Assembly (NCBI RefSeq): GCF_036324505.1 | Contig: NC_086364.1 | Span: 12,182,148 to 12,246,147, forward strand | Direction: 5' to 3' | Length of the DNA stretch: 64,000 nucleotides | Origin: Eleginops maclovinus | Lineage: Eukaryota; Chordata; Actinopteri; Perciformes; Eleginopidae | Shown here: positions 36,000 to 48,800 of the stretch, one piece after another | Position numbering within the stretch: the first letter of the stretch is position 1 | Layout: each line of letters starts with the position of its first letter | Position numbers and translations under genes: made by a program | Notes under the pieces: generated by a model | Seen by the model: only the letters and a program-made list of their open reading frames with translations | Databases searched by the model: none | Told to the model about the DNA's origin: nothing

Positions 36000-36955
36000 A
36001 TTCAACGAGATGTAGAGCAGTTGAATTGAGTCAACAATAATAACATTGATAGGAGCAACAATATATTAATTATATCAAAACAAGTACGTTCATTATGACC
36101 GTAAAATGTAATCAAAAACAATTTAAACAAACGAGGTTCCCACTACGAAGACAGCGCGACGCCTTCCACATGGTTTTTGCGTGTGTCTCGCATTAATATG
36201 TCCGTGTTGCTTGATCACGTGACTAGAAATAGTTCCTAGAGAAAAAGAGTCGGCGTGATCAGAGAGCTTATAACTAAATGATAATAATAACCTAGGATAT
36301 TTCCACCTATTAAAAGTAAAAGTATAATGAAAAAATAAGACCGTTTTTATAAGTGTGCCACTGTCCTTCATTGGAATAGCCCAAATAAGCCATTTGTTTT
36401 GATATTTGAAATTTCAAAGAGATTTGGAGTTTTAGATTTTAAGCACCAGTGAACAATTACTATTTTGACATGAATTTGAATCTTGTTAAGTTGTGATTTG
36501 CATTGTTTAAATTGTTTATTTTACACGTCTTAATTCAGCAGTTCTTCATTCTGATCACTAGAGGGACTCCGGTACACTTACATGCTTCATCTCGACCAGC
36601 GATGAGGAGATCACTAACTCCTCGGGTCTTCTTTTCTCTATTTATTTAGTGTTCATTTTTTATGCCGTTAAAATGTATCTATCATCTTCCATTGGTCCAC
36701 ACGTATTCATTTTAGTAGTCAACATAGCTAAAAAGTATATATTTATTTCAGGCAATCATACATCCTACAATCCTGTAAAAGCAGGATAAAACTAAAACAT
36801 GATTTTTTCAAGATAAACATTGACCTATATGAAATCTGACATTTCAATTATTATTCTTAATAAGCCAATACAAATGTAAATAACAAGTTCCAGTTATTAA
36901 GAGGAAATGAGAGTTGTCTGTAGAAGCTTTATTAAAAAGTGGAAAAGAGATATAT
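36000..36955. promoter_or_regulatory. ppan upstream region with palindromic E-box
   Basis: TCACGTGA at 36215-36222, about 217 bases above the ppan ATG, is a full palindromic E-box of the kind bound by MYC/MAX or MiT/TFE factors. MYC is known to drive ribosome-biogenesis genes including PPAN. The rest of the stretch to 36955 is AT-rich with no gene recognised. Confidence 0.5.
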
Positions 36956-39662
36956 GGGTCATTTCAGAATTGCGGTTACATTTGGTGTCCCAGCAAAAAC
37001 AATGTTAATTATTTTCTCCTAAAAAAATATTTTCAGACCCTGCTTTCAATATTATCACTAAATAGACTGTATGTAAAAAAAAAACAATGTTTGGAGTACA
37101 TTTTATGCACAATTTATTTGTTAAATATTCATCAAATGATTCCCACACCCTCCAAAACCATCAAAATTGCCTGTCCCAGGACAGAAATTCACATTTTCAA
37201 CTTGAATAAATATTACATAATTCACCAAAATTTGCAGATTTTTTATGATAAATCTATAAATATGTATATAATCAGTTGCACAGAATGTTATTTTCCTCTA
37301 ACACAGCTGATCTTGATATTTAAAAAATAAAAAATGTACCTGTCCCAGAGCTCTGTCAACTCTGTTATGTCTGGCATAAAACTACATAAAAAAACCCTAC
37401 AGCATTCAAATAAAACCATGTGACCTGCACCAAGTGATGTCCCTTCCTTTTCCTCTCTTCCTTGGAGGGAACAATGGTATGTTTATCTTTCTCTCTTAAT
37501 AATTTGTGCAAAATGTTGAGAACAAACCAAGAGTATATTTATTAAGCGTCAACTCTGTTTGTATGATGTTTTAGTGAATCTCTCCATCATTTCTTAAAAA
37601 ATATATATATGATGGAAATTCATAAAGTTGTGGTTTTAGTCATGGCATGTGTTGTCTGGTTCTAAGATAGCACATGGAGTTAGACACAAAATGGTGGAAA
37701 ATGTCAACTCTGTTATTGTCAACTCTGTTACATTTTCATGATAACAGAGTTGACAGCGACTAACAGTCACAATTTCAGTCACTTTTGACCATTTTGCTGT
37801 AGTTAATATATCATTGAGAGTTATTTTTCTGTAAAGGTGAGATGTGTGATGTCGCTTTCCAGGTCATTAAAATGTAATTGAAGATGGTGTCGGCAGCAGA
37901 AAGGCAACGGCAGTACAGGGCACGGTGAGAGGCTGACCCTGAAAGGAGGGCAGCGAATTTTAAAAAAGACAGGGAGAGATGGATGAAGAGAAGGGATGCA
38001 GGGTCAACTGGCCAAGTGGCTACTCTGACTGAAAGGGGGAAGAGGCAGAAGAGGAAATATTGGAGAAAGGCTCAGCAAAGATGCAGAACAAGGAGTGATT
38101 TGAAGCAGAAATTTGAATTTCCTGTTCAGCCTGTCCTCCCTGATAGCACTGAAGAACAACCCATGCCAGTCTCCTCTGATTGCACTGAACAGCAAACAGC
38201 AGAAATCAAGTGGGGGAGCAAAGACATGATGATTGGACAATGGTGCGTCATTAAATATGACGATGACGTTTATCCTGGAACCATTCTTGAGGTCAATGAG
38301 ACGCATGCAAAAGTCACATGCATGCACAAGGCTGGGAAAAATAGGTTCTACAGGCCAATTCGTGAGGACACTTTATGGTATCCCTTTGATGATGTCCTCA
38401 GAATCATCCCACAACCTACCCAAGTGACAGCGCGCCATGTTGAAATAGACAAAGAAATATGGTCTGAAATTGCTGAATAATTCTTACTGCAGGGACTGGG
38501 GGCAGGGTGCATTTGTTATTTTGTTGCATTCTTATTGATCAAATCAATTATCAAATCAATGATTTTATAGATGAACAGGATGGTGGGGTGGAGGGGGGTG
38601 TTATATTGTGATATTGACAACATGTAAACAAATTAACAACTTAACATTTTCAACTTTATAGATGTTCTGATGCAGTCTACCAGTTAATGTACGATGTGTT
38701 CACATTTTTGAAAGACACGTTTTTACAATTTCCCTCAGAATCATCCCACAACCTACCAAAGTGCCAACGCGCCATGTTGAAATAGACAAAGAAATATGGT
38801 CTGAAATTGCTGAATATTTTTTTATGCAGGGACTATTATTTTGTTGCATTGTTATTGATCAAATCAATGAGTTTATAGATGAACAGGATGGTGGCCTACA
38901 AGTGGGTTGGGGGTGGAGGGGGTTCGTTATATTGTGATTTTGTGATATTGACAATGTAAACAAATTTACAACTTAAAATGTACAACTTTATAGATGTTGC
39001 TACCAGTCATGTAAAATGTGTTCACATTTTTTAAAGACAAGTTTTTAAAATTGCAATGGTACTGGTTTGGACTTTAGTTCATGGTGTGTCAACTCTGTTA
39101 TGTCAACTCTGTTCGAGTCACGTCAACTCTGTTTGTCCTATGTTTTGTTAAAAAAAAAAGACAATTAAATGCATTTTATTGTCAACAAAAAAACAGAAGA
39201 TGTGTCATGACTAACTTACTCATTACAGGACATTTCTAAGCATTTGATTCATTTTTAAATCTATAACTATGAGAAAATGAAAGGGCCCTTGGCAACTTTT
39301 CAATGAAACGTCTCAGTGTTTTAACTCCTGAAAAAATAATATTAATCCTAGAAAGCTTAAGTTTTAATTAATTGATATAGGGACAAATGTTCTCTCAGGG
39401 AAGACATCATTTAAACATGTATTGCATTTTAGTACAATAAATATTCAACCCACTTTGTCCATAACAGAGTTGACAGATTTTACTCTTAGTTCACCGATTA
39501 TCTGTTAAAATATTAAAATTCTTACATGATTAAGCGTGGCAAATACTGGAAGAGTAAAATATAAAGTATTCTCTCTGAGAAATGAAAGAAAAAAATACAG
39601 AAAAAAACTTTTTTTTTTCACTCTTGTCTAAACTCAAAATGTACCCACAATTCTGAATTGAC

Positions 39663-39664
<2 letters not shown>
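36956..39664. mobile_element. Unclassified TIR DNA transposon with subterminal TGTCAACTCTGTTA motif blocks
   Basis: Left terminus 36956-36982 (starts GGGTCATTTCAGAATTG) and the complement of 39638-39664 (starts GGGTCAATTCAGAATTG) match at 24 of 27 positions. Flanks are ATAT on both sides, so the target duplication could be TA, ATAT or longer; the AT microsatellite on the right hides it. The motif TGTCAACTCTGTTA or a one- or two-base variant occurs nine times. Left block: 37354, 37548, 37702, 37717 and inverted 37742. Right block: 39087, 39101, 39122 and inverted 39462. None falls in the gene remnant between them. A 337-bp segment (38396-38732) is imperfectly tandemly repeated (38733 to about 39052). 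The superfamily is not recognised. Confidence 0.8.
37884..38480 (+). pseudogene. Transposon-borne gene remnant with one in-frame TGA
   Basis: From ATG 37884 the frame reads MVSAAERQRQYRAR, then TGA (37926-37928), then EADPERRANFKKDRERW, and runs open to 38480. Without the stop it would be 198 aa. The TGA lies after CGG where CGA (Arg) would fit, so CpG decay explains it. The N-terminal Arg-rich ERxRxYRARR..ADPERR and KRKYWRKAQQRCR blocks recur in large unnamed transposon-linked proteins of fish. The C-terminal part (IGQWCVIKYDDDVYPGTI...) looks like a small Tudor/SH3-type barrel. The N- and C-terminal parts abut directly, suggesting that a long catalytic middle was deleted. Function unknown. 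The reading from 37983 alone gives 165 aa. Confidence 0.6.

Positions 39665-39745
<81 letters not shown>
39665..39745. repeat. (AT)n then (AG)n compound microsatellite
   Basis: About 24 AT units run directly into about 16 AG units, abutting the right end of the TIR element. Confidence 0.97.
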
Positions 39746-39752
<7 letters not shown>

Positions 39753-41000
39753 AACAGAGAGCAGGGAGGTAAAACTTAGCTTTTGACACAAAAGCTATGT
39801 TTTATTTTAGACTACAGTACAAGCAGCATTGAAATCCCATATTGTAATTAGCTCCAAAAGATGGCAGAAAGGTTACACTGCCAGCTGCTGTGTTACCACA
39901 AACAATAATTTAATTTTAGGTTTCACACTTCCACCCCATCATTGAAGGATCTTTGATAGGCACGTAGTTCTGTCAGTTACAGCTATTACAGCTTACACTA
40001 CTACTGCAATATCAAAGATAATATTTTAAATGTTTACTGACAACAATGATAGCAACAGAACATGGTGTAACACCAGCTTCACATGCAAACACCAAACAGT
40101 TGTGGTTGCAATTTAAAGGTCAAAAGTAACTGCTGCTTTTTTTGTTATCTGACTCAGATCGTGTCCCCACCCAAAACCTGATGTGCCTTCATATTACATG
40201 TTGGGTGTGACCTATGCAACAAAGTTGAATCTCCCCAATCACAACTTTTGAAATAGATTTCCATTTAGCTGCTGTATACTCTAGGTCAACGTTTTTAGTC
40301 ACCGCAACCAATCGTGACATTAAATGCAGCATAGATATTAATTTATCAGTAAGAAGATCATGGGATTTTTAATAAAAGTACTTTTTGCAGACACAGCAAC
40401 ATATTAGGCCCAAATGATCTAAAGGTAATGTATTTGACTGTTAAGTATATCAACCTGTCTTTAAGAGTCTGTCACAAATTGAACAAACCCATACGAGCAG
40501 GGAGAACATGCCAACTGTAGCCAGAACATCGCACATGTAGCCAAAGATGTTTTTAAATGATGAAGTAAGATTATTTACCACAGCTGAAACAATTAGTCCT
40601 TTAATTATAATGTTAACAGAACATTAGATTGAATAAAAAGGCAAAAAAAAAAAAGAGGCAATATTTGCAGTTTTTAAAGCTTTGAATGTGAGAATATAAA
40701 ACATATGTGAAACATGAAAGATTTTTGGACTTTTATCTTCTGCATTTGTCATTACTTTCTGACATTTTATAGACACATCAATTAACAAACCATTTATAAA
40801 GGATCATTATTTAAAACCCTAGTTTAAACAAGTATATTTGAGTACCTCACTAGTTCAATTCTTTAAGAGATAGTCTGTGGCAGCAGAGCAGGTTGATGGC
40901 AGAGGGAGGAGTTATCCAGCTAAACAGCAGGTACTTGGAGGCGGTGTCATTTGGATAGTTTGTAATTAGTTGTCTCTTCTTCAGAGATCCTGAGACAGAT
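39746..41000. other. Intergenic, no gene recognised
   Basis: AT-rich sequence between the transposon and the 5' exon of angptl6. I see no coding exon, RNA gene or bounded repeat. Confidence 0.55.
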
Positions 41001-41777
41001 CCTTGAGAGAGAAGAGGCAGTCTATCTCCTGGCAAAACTTGAGTGTTTTTCTCTTTAGATATATTTGTGAGCCAAATTTCTTTGCTTCTCACAGGACGGC
41101 AGACAACTGTTCATTAAGAAGGAGTGGCTCATTGATGTGCTTCTTTGTTACCCCTTTAACATGTGATTTTTATACATTTGTTAGCCTCTTTTGTTTTTAC
41201 ATATGTACGTTCTGGGGGCTGCAGCTACACACTGGAGCAGAAGAAACACATACTGAAGCCTTTTCTTCTGCTACGGTAAGTCAATGTAATCCATTTGAAT
41301 GTAGACTGAATTGTACTCGTTCAGCATTGGTATCCAAAGTCGTCCCACTGGGTAAAATAACGTATCAATTTTATTCAGTATTTTTAAGTGTAGATGTATA
41401 CTTTTATATCTGTGAGAAATTTATACTGGAGATTTTTGTGTGTGATATTGACCTATCTGGGTTCATGTGTTTATGGTGTTGACCGTGGTTGTTGTGGTTG
41501 GATGTTGGGCTAACTCTTCTGTTGACCGTGTGCTGGAGGTGTGTTGACTCTGGCTGGTTGATGTTGACTGTTGTCCTTTCACTGTTGACCTGCTAATAAA
41601 TTCAAGCCAGGGGGGAATGTGTTACTTTTCAAGGAAACATCTGGTGTTAAGACCCACAGCACTGTGTTTTCTTGAAAACATAGTTTAAGTAATTGAATCA
41701 TGTGTTGTTACTGCTGTGAAAATTCTAATCATGTCCTCTCCTACACTTCCAGGGTGTCCACAAAAGCCAACACCTTC

Positions 41778-44700
41778 ATGGAGAAGACACTGACAATAGG
41801 TTTGACTCTTTTCTTAACACTCTGTCTGAACATTCCACAAGTCGGAGGACGTAAGGAGGGGAATCATGGCGAGAACACTCAGAAACGTTCCTCTCGATCT
41901 TCAGATACAAAAGGTGGCCGTTGCTCCTACACCTTCATTGTTCCGCAGCAAAAATTGACAGGTGCGCTGTGTTTGAACACGCAGTCTTCCTTTACCAACC
42001 AGTCGGAGGTGGCAGCACTGAGGGCTGAGCTCAAGCGGCAGCAGGAGCAGATGGAGAAACTCCAGGGCAAACTGGAGCAGGAGAGTTCCCTTGCCATGGA
42101 AGTAAGAGCCCTGCGAAAAGAGAGTAGCAGCATGAATTCACGCATTGCCCAGCTCTATGCCCAGCTGCTTCATGAAGTTATACACAAGAAAGACCAGGTT
42201 TTGGAGCAGCAAAGGGTGGAGACCCTTCTGCTAAATGCTACAACACAGGTAAGCAGATAAATTCAGTCCTTGTCACAGCAAAGCTACATCCTAATTGTAA
42301 TCAAACTCAATCTTACAACATGTCAGGCACTGCTGGTGTCCAGTAACTACAGGGAACTGGAGAAGAAATATGGAGTCCTCACCTCCATGATGAGCTCTCA
42401 GAACCAAATTATTACTCGTCTGGAGAAGCAGTGCCAGAGCAGGGACTCCACACAGGCTCCTCTGGTCGGGAACCAAATCTGGTCTGCTTTTTGCACATTT
42501 ATACTGGAACTGACATGTTGTTTTTGTGTTGGATGGACAGGTGACAAGTGAACCACCTAAAAGCCAGTCTAATGTGGATCGTAATTACAGCTCTGAAGCC
42601 AAAGAAATTACCAACGATGTTCAAAGGGACCAAAGTGCTCTTCCACCACAGCAGGAAAAAGCTGTTATTTCCCTCAACACCACTACAGCCAACACTCCTA
42701 CAGACCCTTCATTCATTAGTTTTCCTGTCACAAAGACACCAGGTACATCAATGTTAAGCATGCCTCACAGCGGAAGTACTCGATCACACTTAAAACTGTA
42801 AGCTTATCAATCTTTTGCTGGAGTTATTTAGCAGCTTAGATAAACAGATGCTGAAAGAGTCAGTGACCCGATGGTAAGGGGCCTATCTCGCTGGGAATGC
42901 CTAAACAATGTCAAAAACAGCTAGCAGCTCTTATCAGAACTGATGACTTATAATGAAGACACACTGGTGAACCAAAGCATTTTTTGGAGGTTCAAATGAC
43001 ACCACTACTGTATAGTTGGAGTGGAATGCTTATAAGGAAAAAGTAGGGGACTTTTAATAAGTCAAGATCAAAGGGACTCCACTTTGTGAGTGACTCAGTT
43101 CTTGCAGACAAAAGACATACATTGACACATCTTGTGTAAACGCGACTGGGTATGGACTACTACTGCTTGTTGGGCATTAGGCATTTGTGTGGAAGATTTT
43201 TCTCCATGTATACATTTTCTCCAGGCAGATTATCTTATCTTTGTGACACTAGACACTAAGCATGTGTTGGGAGAAAAAATATTTAGCTGTCAAAAGATAA
43301 GCTGGAGTTGCCATGTATCTGTGATCTTCCTGACGCTAAAATAAACAGAATACCGTGAACTATCTGTAACCGGCAAACTTGTGTTTTACATATATTGTTG
43401 CTACTGAGTTTAACTCTGTCTAAAAGCAACAACGTTGACACAAAGAAAGGTTGAGATCCAATATGTCTGGATTTTATCTTTCTCCCAGAACAAAGTAACT
43501 ACAACAATGCTCTTGTCTATACTATATTAATACCTTGTTTAAAGAATTAAAATGTAACAAATATTATAATGTAACAACATTTACCTGAATATTATATTTC
43601 CTATTATGCCTCCTAGACCCATATATGGTTTCATATACTTTTCTCATATATCAGGGCCGTGGCGGGACTGCCAGCATGTTCTGGAATCAGGCGAGACCAC
43701 CAGCGGGATCTACCTACTGCGCCCTCAGAGTGCCAACCGCCTGCTGCAGGCCTGGTGTGAGCAGAGTCGGGATCAGGGAGGGTGGACGGTCATCCAAAGG
43801 AGACAGGATGGGTCCGTGAACTTCTTCAGGACTTGGGAACAGTATAAGGTAATTCCTAGTTTAGTTTATTAGAATACAGACATTTGATAGTTACCAACAA
43901 ACACAAAGTAGCAGGCTCATGGGAAAGTCATTGCTTTTGCAAATATTCAGTCTTTATACAATGTATTGCACAAATAGAAATTTTGACCCATGTTGTGGAT
44001 CTCTAATGCTATTTCAATTTGTTCTGGACATAACTGTGTATATCAAATGGTTTATCATCGTGGTTCAGATGCCTGTACCCATTTTTGTGTCAATTCATCC
44101 AATATTAATGAAAATTTGACTGCTGGACTAGAGCCATGGAAAAAACGTATACAGGATGAATACTTTCCGTCAGAAATAACCTATACAATGTTTATCGGAA
44201 GTGGACATAACCCCCATGATTTCACATATTTGTTTGAGGGCTGTGTTTTCGAAACCTACATTTTTTTGTCGGATGTCAACTTGGTTTTAAAGAACCACAA
44301 ATAGCACAATGGGAGGGGGCTGAATATGCTGAACAATGTAGGAAACTAAAAGGGTGGAATACAGTTTTATAAACTGAAATCAAACTGTAAAACGGTGAAA
44401 CTTCTAAGACAAAAACATGGAGAGTGCTCAAACCTGGACAACTATGTTTGTCAATCACAAAGTAGCTGCTTATTTTACTTTAAATGGAAAAACAATCTAC
44501 AAAAGAAAAATGTAATGATCTGCTTAAAGACACACAACACTAGCATTTTACATCATAAGCTTCTCAGGAAAAAAAAGAATGATGTAATAAATCCAGTAAG
44601 AAGTAGACTTCTATGCAACAGAGTTCTTTTTGCATCCAGTGGGGATGCCCCCTATTGGCTAATGTATTTTCACAGTGGCTTAACTTTTCACAACAATTGT

Positions 44701-45267
44701 TGTGATGGTGTGTTGCAGCAAGGCTTTGGGAACCTAGACGGAGAGTACTGGCTCGGCCTTGAACACCTATACTGGCTGACCAAACAGGCCCAGTATAAGC
44801 TTCGTGTGGCTCTGGAGGACTGGCAGGGCCGGCAGGTTTTTGCTGAGTATGATAGCTTCCACCTGGAACCGGAGAGTGATTGGTATCGATTGCGGTTAGG
44901 ACAATACAAAGGAAACGCAGGGGACTCCCTTTCATGGCACAACAACAAGGCCTTTACCACTCTGGATCGAGACAAGGACAGCTATACAGGTCTTTATAGC
45001 TCCTTCTGTTCCTATTTGTTAGCTCTCTGTTGATGTTTTGACGTTTACTATTTATAAGCCTGTTCTTTTGTCGTGCCCCCAGGTAATTGTGCTCATTATC
45101 AAAAAGGAGGCTGGTGGTACCACATGTGTGCCCACTCCAATCTGAATGGTGTGTGGTATCGGGGCGGACACTACCGCAGTCGCTACCAGGATGGGGTCTA
45201 CTGGGCAGAGTTCCATGGAGGGTCCTACTCTCTCAAACGAGTTTCCATGATGATCAAACCCACATAA
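41778..45267 (+). CDS. angptl6: Angiopoietin-like 6, complete, 6 coding exons
   Basis: Secreted angiopoietin-like glycoprotein (AGF), acting in vascular and metabolic signalling in mammals. Exons 41778-42248, 42327-42464, 42541-42742, 43655-43848, 44719-44989, 45083-45267 join in phase: 1,461 nt, 486 aa (human 470). A signal peptide (1 to about 24: hydrophobic LTIGLTLFLTLCLNI) is followed by coiled coil (about 75-200, EVAALRAELKRQQEQMEKLQ), a Ser/Thr/Pro-rich linker and a fibrinogen-like domain (about 270-486, RDCQHVLESGETTSG ... DGVYWAEFHGGSYSLKRVSM). The C-terminal stretch GGWWYHMCAHSNLNGVWYRG and its position beside ppan favour ANGPTL6 over ANGPTL2. A 5' UTR exon ends at 41275 (CTACG|GTAAGT) and rejoins at 41753. 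The donor of coding intron 2 (CTG|GTCGGG, 76-bp intron) is weak. Confidence 0.93.
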
Positions 45268-45537
45268 CCTACTTGCATTATGAAGAAGTAAGAAAGACAT
45301 AATGAAGAACTGATACAGATAAATGTAGAGGGCCTCGAGAATATGTTTCAGTGTTATCCCTGTACAGTGTTGAGCCAGTGTGTCTGTTTGATAAAAATGG
45401 TCTTTACTTATTGACAAGAGGCCATTAAGAAACGTGTGTATAGAATGTGAATCATCTACTATGTTGACACATCTTTCCTGGATTGCAATTTCCTGACAAC
45501 ATTTGAATCCGTCAATTCAGTTTGCTATGTACTTTTT

Positions 45538-45543
45538 AATAAA
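45538..45543 (+). terminator. angptl6 polyadenylation signal AATAAA
   Basis: First AATAAA after the angptl6 stop codon, about 270 bases downstream. Confidence 0.6.
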
Positions 45544-45868
45544 AAAATATGCACAATAATTTCCTTTGCAATTTTTTACTTATTTAATAGATAATATACT
45601 GTGAATGTGACAAAAACTATTGAGAAATTGTATTATATAGGGTTTATCAGGGCTCTCCAATGAGAGGATTTTGTGGTTATTGTGACACATTTCCGTTAGG
45701 CAGCTTCCTGTATCTCGGGTTGTGGAATTTCCGGTGTCAGCACTGTCAGCAGTAGGTTGTCACCATTCAGGCAAGCTCTGAGACAGGATTCATCTTATTC
45801 AGATACTGAAGCTGGACATCTTTTGGACCATCCTGAAACACACATTACTTCTTCCTTGCATCTGGTGC

Positions 45869-48800
45869 ATGCTCACAGCCTGCATGCTGCCTCTCAGGAT
45901 GTTAGGCCTCCTCCTGCTCATGCTTTCACTGTGTGGTGAGTGATAATGGTGCTTTAATAATAATAATAATAATTATATAAAAATAATACTTACTACACTA
46001 CTGGGGTAGTTTGAAAAACTCAAGTTGTGGATAGATTTCTTTTTGCTTGATTGCTTTAAAAGATCATCCTAAGAAAATCTTGAAAAGTGGAAGTTGCCGC
46101 CTTTGACTTTTCACACGTCATAAAGTAAAAAAAGGTAGAAAATGTAATTGAGTAAAAAAAAAAAAACGTTGACTTGTGCAAACCACAATAACGGTAATGG
46201 GTGTGGTGGATGAAGAATTCATTTAGAAATAAAAATGATTAATAACATTTTGGCACATTAACTTTAGTTTTAGCATAACACAGTTCTTTTTTCTGACAGT
46301 ACATAACTATCTATTTTCTATAAATGGAAGGGTCTGGTATTTGTACTTTTTGAAATCCTAAAATATCATACTACATGAAAATACTAAATGTTATCATATT
46401 CTTATAAGATATACTATTTTTATTAAGTTATTAAGACCAACATGTTTTAGTGCTGATCTCACATTTTTGTATTACTAGATCTATGATTCAGCACTTTTAT
46501 AAATGATACCATTGCAGGCTCTGGTGTGCTAGAATTCAGCCCTGCCCAAGTACAATTGGCATGCAGTGGCTAACGTAACCACCAGAGTGCAACAAAATCC
46601 TCTTTTCAATTCCATTAAAAGTATTTGTATTTGTCTATCAACAGATGCACACAGCATATGCCCCGATGAGCTCAACCCTCTCACTCTGGATGTGCCCAAG
46701 GTCATAATGAACTATGGAGAGTCAGTGGAGGTAAACTGCTCCAGCACAGAGGAGGATCATGATGGGATATACTGGAGAATTGGAAACAAGGACTCTGAAC
46801 ATCTACAGGACAGTTTTATCTCCCAGTCAGTTTCACTATCTGAATGGAATGTAACAGCAGAATGCAAAATAAATCTGAATGAAACTCATGAATGCAGCAA
46901 ACAACTTGAAATCACCATATACCGTAAGTATCATTTCAAATGAATATTACATAATTGAAAGATATAAAAACATAATAAAGTAACTCCATTATCTAATTTT
47001 GCTTTTATAGAGAATCCAACGGTCAATGTGTTTTCGATAAATACTGCTGTGGAGGGGAAACTGTACGGGCTGCAGTGTGATATAGGAGATGTTGCACCAG
47101 TTCAAAAGCTCAAAGTGACATGGTACAAAAATAATCAAACAATCCGGATAGAGAATTTCACCAACACAACCAAAACACCAGTAAGTGAGTCCTCTACTTT
47201 GTCAGTCGACATCAGCAGGGCAGACAATGGAGCTGAGTTCAGATGTGAGGCTCAACTTGACTTTGGGCAACATGGACCACAACTTCCTGTTCATTCAGAC
47301 AAACTCATCGTTTCTGTGGAGTGTGAGTAAACAATCTGTTGTTTCCGGATAAAAAGAATAATAACTTGTTCTATATCATAAAGTAAATATTTGAAGAAAT
47401 ATAAAGTCTTGATTTGCCTCTGCAGATGCTCCTGAATTTAAGAACACAACAGAGCATGTCGTTGTGTATGAGGGTGAGAATGTGACCCTGAACTGTGACG
47501 CTGAGGGGCAACCCAAGCCCACCTTTCATTGGACACATGATGGCAAGAAGTTATCTGATACTAAGGATCTCAACATCATTAGAGTAAACACCAACACAAA
47601 GTACAACTGCTCAGCGAAAAATTATCTTGGAAACATAACTAAGGAATTCCATGTATATGTATCACCAAGGAACATCCAACGAGCCCCTGCAATCATAACA
47701 ACCCCTGAGCCATCCAAACCTAGAGGTAGGATACATTCCTGTGTCCTTTTCATGAGCTAACATGTGGAATATGTATCACCTATTAATGTCTGTGATGATC
47801 AACTTGTTGGTAATTTTAATTATGTGAAGTTGCCGCCTTTGACTTTTCACACGTCATAAAGAAAAAAAAGGTAGAAAATGTAATTGAGTAAAAAAAAAAA
47901 AACGTTGACTTGTGCAAACCACAATAACGGTAATGGGTGTGGTGGATGAAGAATTCATTTAGAAATAAAAATGATTAATAACATTTTGGCACATTAACTT
48001 TAGTTTTAGCATAACACAGCTCTTTTTTCTGACAGTACATAACTATCTATTTTCTATAAATGGAAGGGTCTGGTATTTGTACTTTTTGAAATCCTAAAAT
48101 ATCATACTACATGAAAATACTAAATGTTATCATATTCTTATAAGATATACTATTTTTATTAAGTTATAAAGACCAACATGTTTTAGTGCTGATCTCACAT
48201 TTTTGTATTACTAGATCTATGATTCAGCACTTTTATAAATGATACCATTGCAGGCTCTGGTGTGCTAGAATTCAGCCCTGCCCAAGTACAATTGGCATGC
48301 AGTGGCTAACGTAACCACCAGAGTGCAACAAAATCCTCTTTTCAATTCCATTAAAAGTATTTGTATTTGTCTATCAACAGATGCACACAGCATATGCCCC
48401 GATGAGCTCAACCCTCTCACTCTGGATGTGCCCAAGGTCATAATGAACTATGGAGAGTCAGTGGAGGTAAACTGCTCCAGCACAGAGGAGGATCATGATG
48501 GGATATACTGGAGAATTGGAAACAAGGACTCTGAACATCTACAGGACAGTTTTATCTCCCAGTCAGTTTCACTATCTGAATGGAATGTAACAGCAGAATG
48601 CAAAATAAATCTGAATGAAACTCATGAATGCAGCAAACAACTTGAAATCACCATATACCGTAAGTATCATTTCAAATGAATATCACATAATTGAAAGATA
48701 TAAAAACATAATAAAGTAACTCCATTATCTAATTTTGCTTTTATAGAGAATCCAACGGTCAATGTGCTTTCGATAAATACTGCTGTGGAGGGGAAACTGT

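Noticed and set aside
28494..36000. Annotating a PPAN-P2RY11 fusion protein
   Set aside because: The order fits, but no splice pair linking ppan to the receptor frame can be shown from genomic sequence; both genes have their own stop codons and polyadenylation signals.
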